A stretch of 64,000 nucleotides of DNA from Microbacteriaceae bacterium (GTDB taxonomy: Bacteria > Actinomycetota > Actinomycetes > Actinomycetales > Microbacteriaceae). The notes beneath the pieces were generated by a model. It worked only from the letters and a program-made list of their open reading frames with translations, had not been told where the DNA came from and ran no database searches. How positions within the stretch are numbered: the first letter of the stretch is position 1; every line of letters begins with the position of its first letter. Made by a program: the position numbers and the translations under genes. Of this stretch, positions 63,367-64,000 are shown in pieces. The DNA is taken from contig JAPSJW010000002.1 in NCBI GenBank assembly GCA_031177985.1, positions 186,001-250,000 of the forward strand. Direction: 5' to 3'.

Positions 63367-64000
63367 GTGCAGAGTTGTCTGCAGGGACTGCAGTATTCCC
63401 TGGGAAGGCACATCCTGAGTTCTCTCGACGTCGGTCTGCGCTCCGAGCGCGGTCCCATCCTCCTGTCCCTGATGGTCACGACGGGCCTCATCGCGATCGA
63501 CGCGACGATCCTCGCGACCGCCGTGCCGTCGATCGTCGACGACCTGGGCGGGTTCACGGAGTTCCCGTGGCTGTTCTCGATCTACCTGCTCGCCCAGGCG
63601 GTGTCGGTGCCGCTCTACGCGAAGCTGTCGGACATCGTCGGGCGCAAGCCCGTCATCCTCGTCGGCATCGGGCTGTTCCTGCTCGGCTCGATCCTCTGCG
63701 GGCTCGCCTGGAGCATGCCGGCGCTGATCGCCTTCCGCGCCATCCAGGGACTCGGCGCCGGAGCGGTGCAGCCGATGTCGATCACGATCGCCGGCGACAT
63801 CTACACGATCCAGGAGCGCGCGAAGGCCCAGGGCTACATCGCGAGCGTGTGGGGAGTGTCGAGCGTCGTGGGTCCCACCCTCGGCGGGCTGTTCAGCCAG
63901 TTCCTCGACTGGCGCTGGATCTTCTTCGTCAACATCCCGCTGTGCCTGCTCGCCGCGTTCCTGCTGTGGCGCAACTTCCACGAGCGCATCGAGAAGCGCG
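63367..64000 (+). CDS. DHA2-type MFS drug exporter (C-terminus beyond window)
   Basis: This is an MFS exporter of the 14-helix DHA2 (EmrB/QacA-like) type, cut by the window end after about 211 codons. Visible are helix 1 (LLSLMVTTGLIAIDATILATAVPSI), motif A (AKLSDIVGRKPVILVG), RAIQGLGAGAVQPMS and motif C (ASVWGVSSVVGPTLGGLFSQ), then WRWIFFVNIPL. The start is uncertain: GTG 63367 is the first usual start in frame, and GGGAAGG before a CTG codon near 63415 is another option. The only early ATG in frame falls inside helix 1. Confidence 0.85.
   Translation, partial: MQSCLQGLQYSLGRHILSSLDVGLRSERGPILLSLMVTTGLIAIDATILATAVPSIVDDLGGFTEFPWLFSIYLLAQAVSVPLYAKLSDIVGRKPVILVGIGLFLLGSILCGLAWSMPALIAFRAIQGLGAGAVQPMSITIAGDIYTIQERAKAQGYIASVWGVSSVVGPTLGGLFSQFLDWRWIFFVNIPLCLLAAFLLWRNFHERIEKR

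Overview
The window is a gene-dense, high-GC actinobacterial chromosome segment with no mobile elements and no CRISPR array. Family Microbacteriaceae, or a close relative, is the best guess. Three things suggest this: the conserved blocks metG-tatD-rsmA-ispE, tRNA-Gln-glmU-prs and rplY-pth-mfd; a LAxTG (class E type) sortase signal; and a class Ic-like ribonucleotide reductase of the kind reported for Tropheryma and Chlamydia. Many genes are probably read from leaderless mRNAs, because a TANNNT-like -10 hexamer sits 6 nt before the start codon again and again.

Layout. 1-5.5 kb: an MFS exporter (cut by the window edge) is divergent from a ribonucleotide reductase operon (nrdA, a 26-codon micro-ORF, nrdB, a GNAT acetyltransferase). 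Its promoter carries two NrdR boxes and DnaA-box-like palindromes. 5.5-8.4 kb: an aldo/keto reductase with a MerR regulator and a 19-bp-spacer MerR-type promoter, then a secreted ice-binding-type surface protein. 8.4-20.3 kb: HrpA-type helicase, a membrane protein/HTH regulator/ABC exporter operon, an ArsR-like regulator beside a perfect 32-bp palindrome, a second aldo/keto reductase, a DUF255 protein, a CoA-binding protein and MetY. 20.3-31 kb: protein O-mannosyltransferase, RsmI, and a LacI-controlled sugar locus (two permeases, binding protein, FAD oxidoreductase, and a divergent secreted GH43-like enzyme) that has no ATPase of its own. 31-35.3 kb: metG, tatD, rsmA, ispE. 35.3-41.5 kb: a sulfur-scavenging block in which metQ-metN-metI-FMN reductase is divergent from a flavin monooxygenase and an SfnB-like dehydrogenase, with a candidate SAM-family riboswitch between them. 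41.5-50.5 kb: ABC-F protein, DAHP synthase behind an aromatic-residue leader peptide, MarR regulator, a DUF4304-like gene, tRNA-Gln, glmU, prs. 50.5-57 kb: amino-acid permease, three tandem paralogous membrane proteins, gnd, gntK and a hydroxyacid dehydrogenase. 57-64 kb: rplY, pth, an epimerase, mfd, a small protein and a DHA2-type MFS exporter (cut by the window edge).

The most unusual items are these. The redox-active CxxC tail of NrdA is encoded as a separate overlapping micro-ORF. The partner NrdB has Phe at the radical-Tyr site. A Phe/Trp/Tyr/Tyr leader peptide precedes DAHP synthase. A family of long intergenic palindromes sharing a GGTTTCGG-type core flanks rplY-pth and merR.
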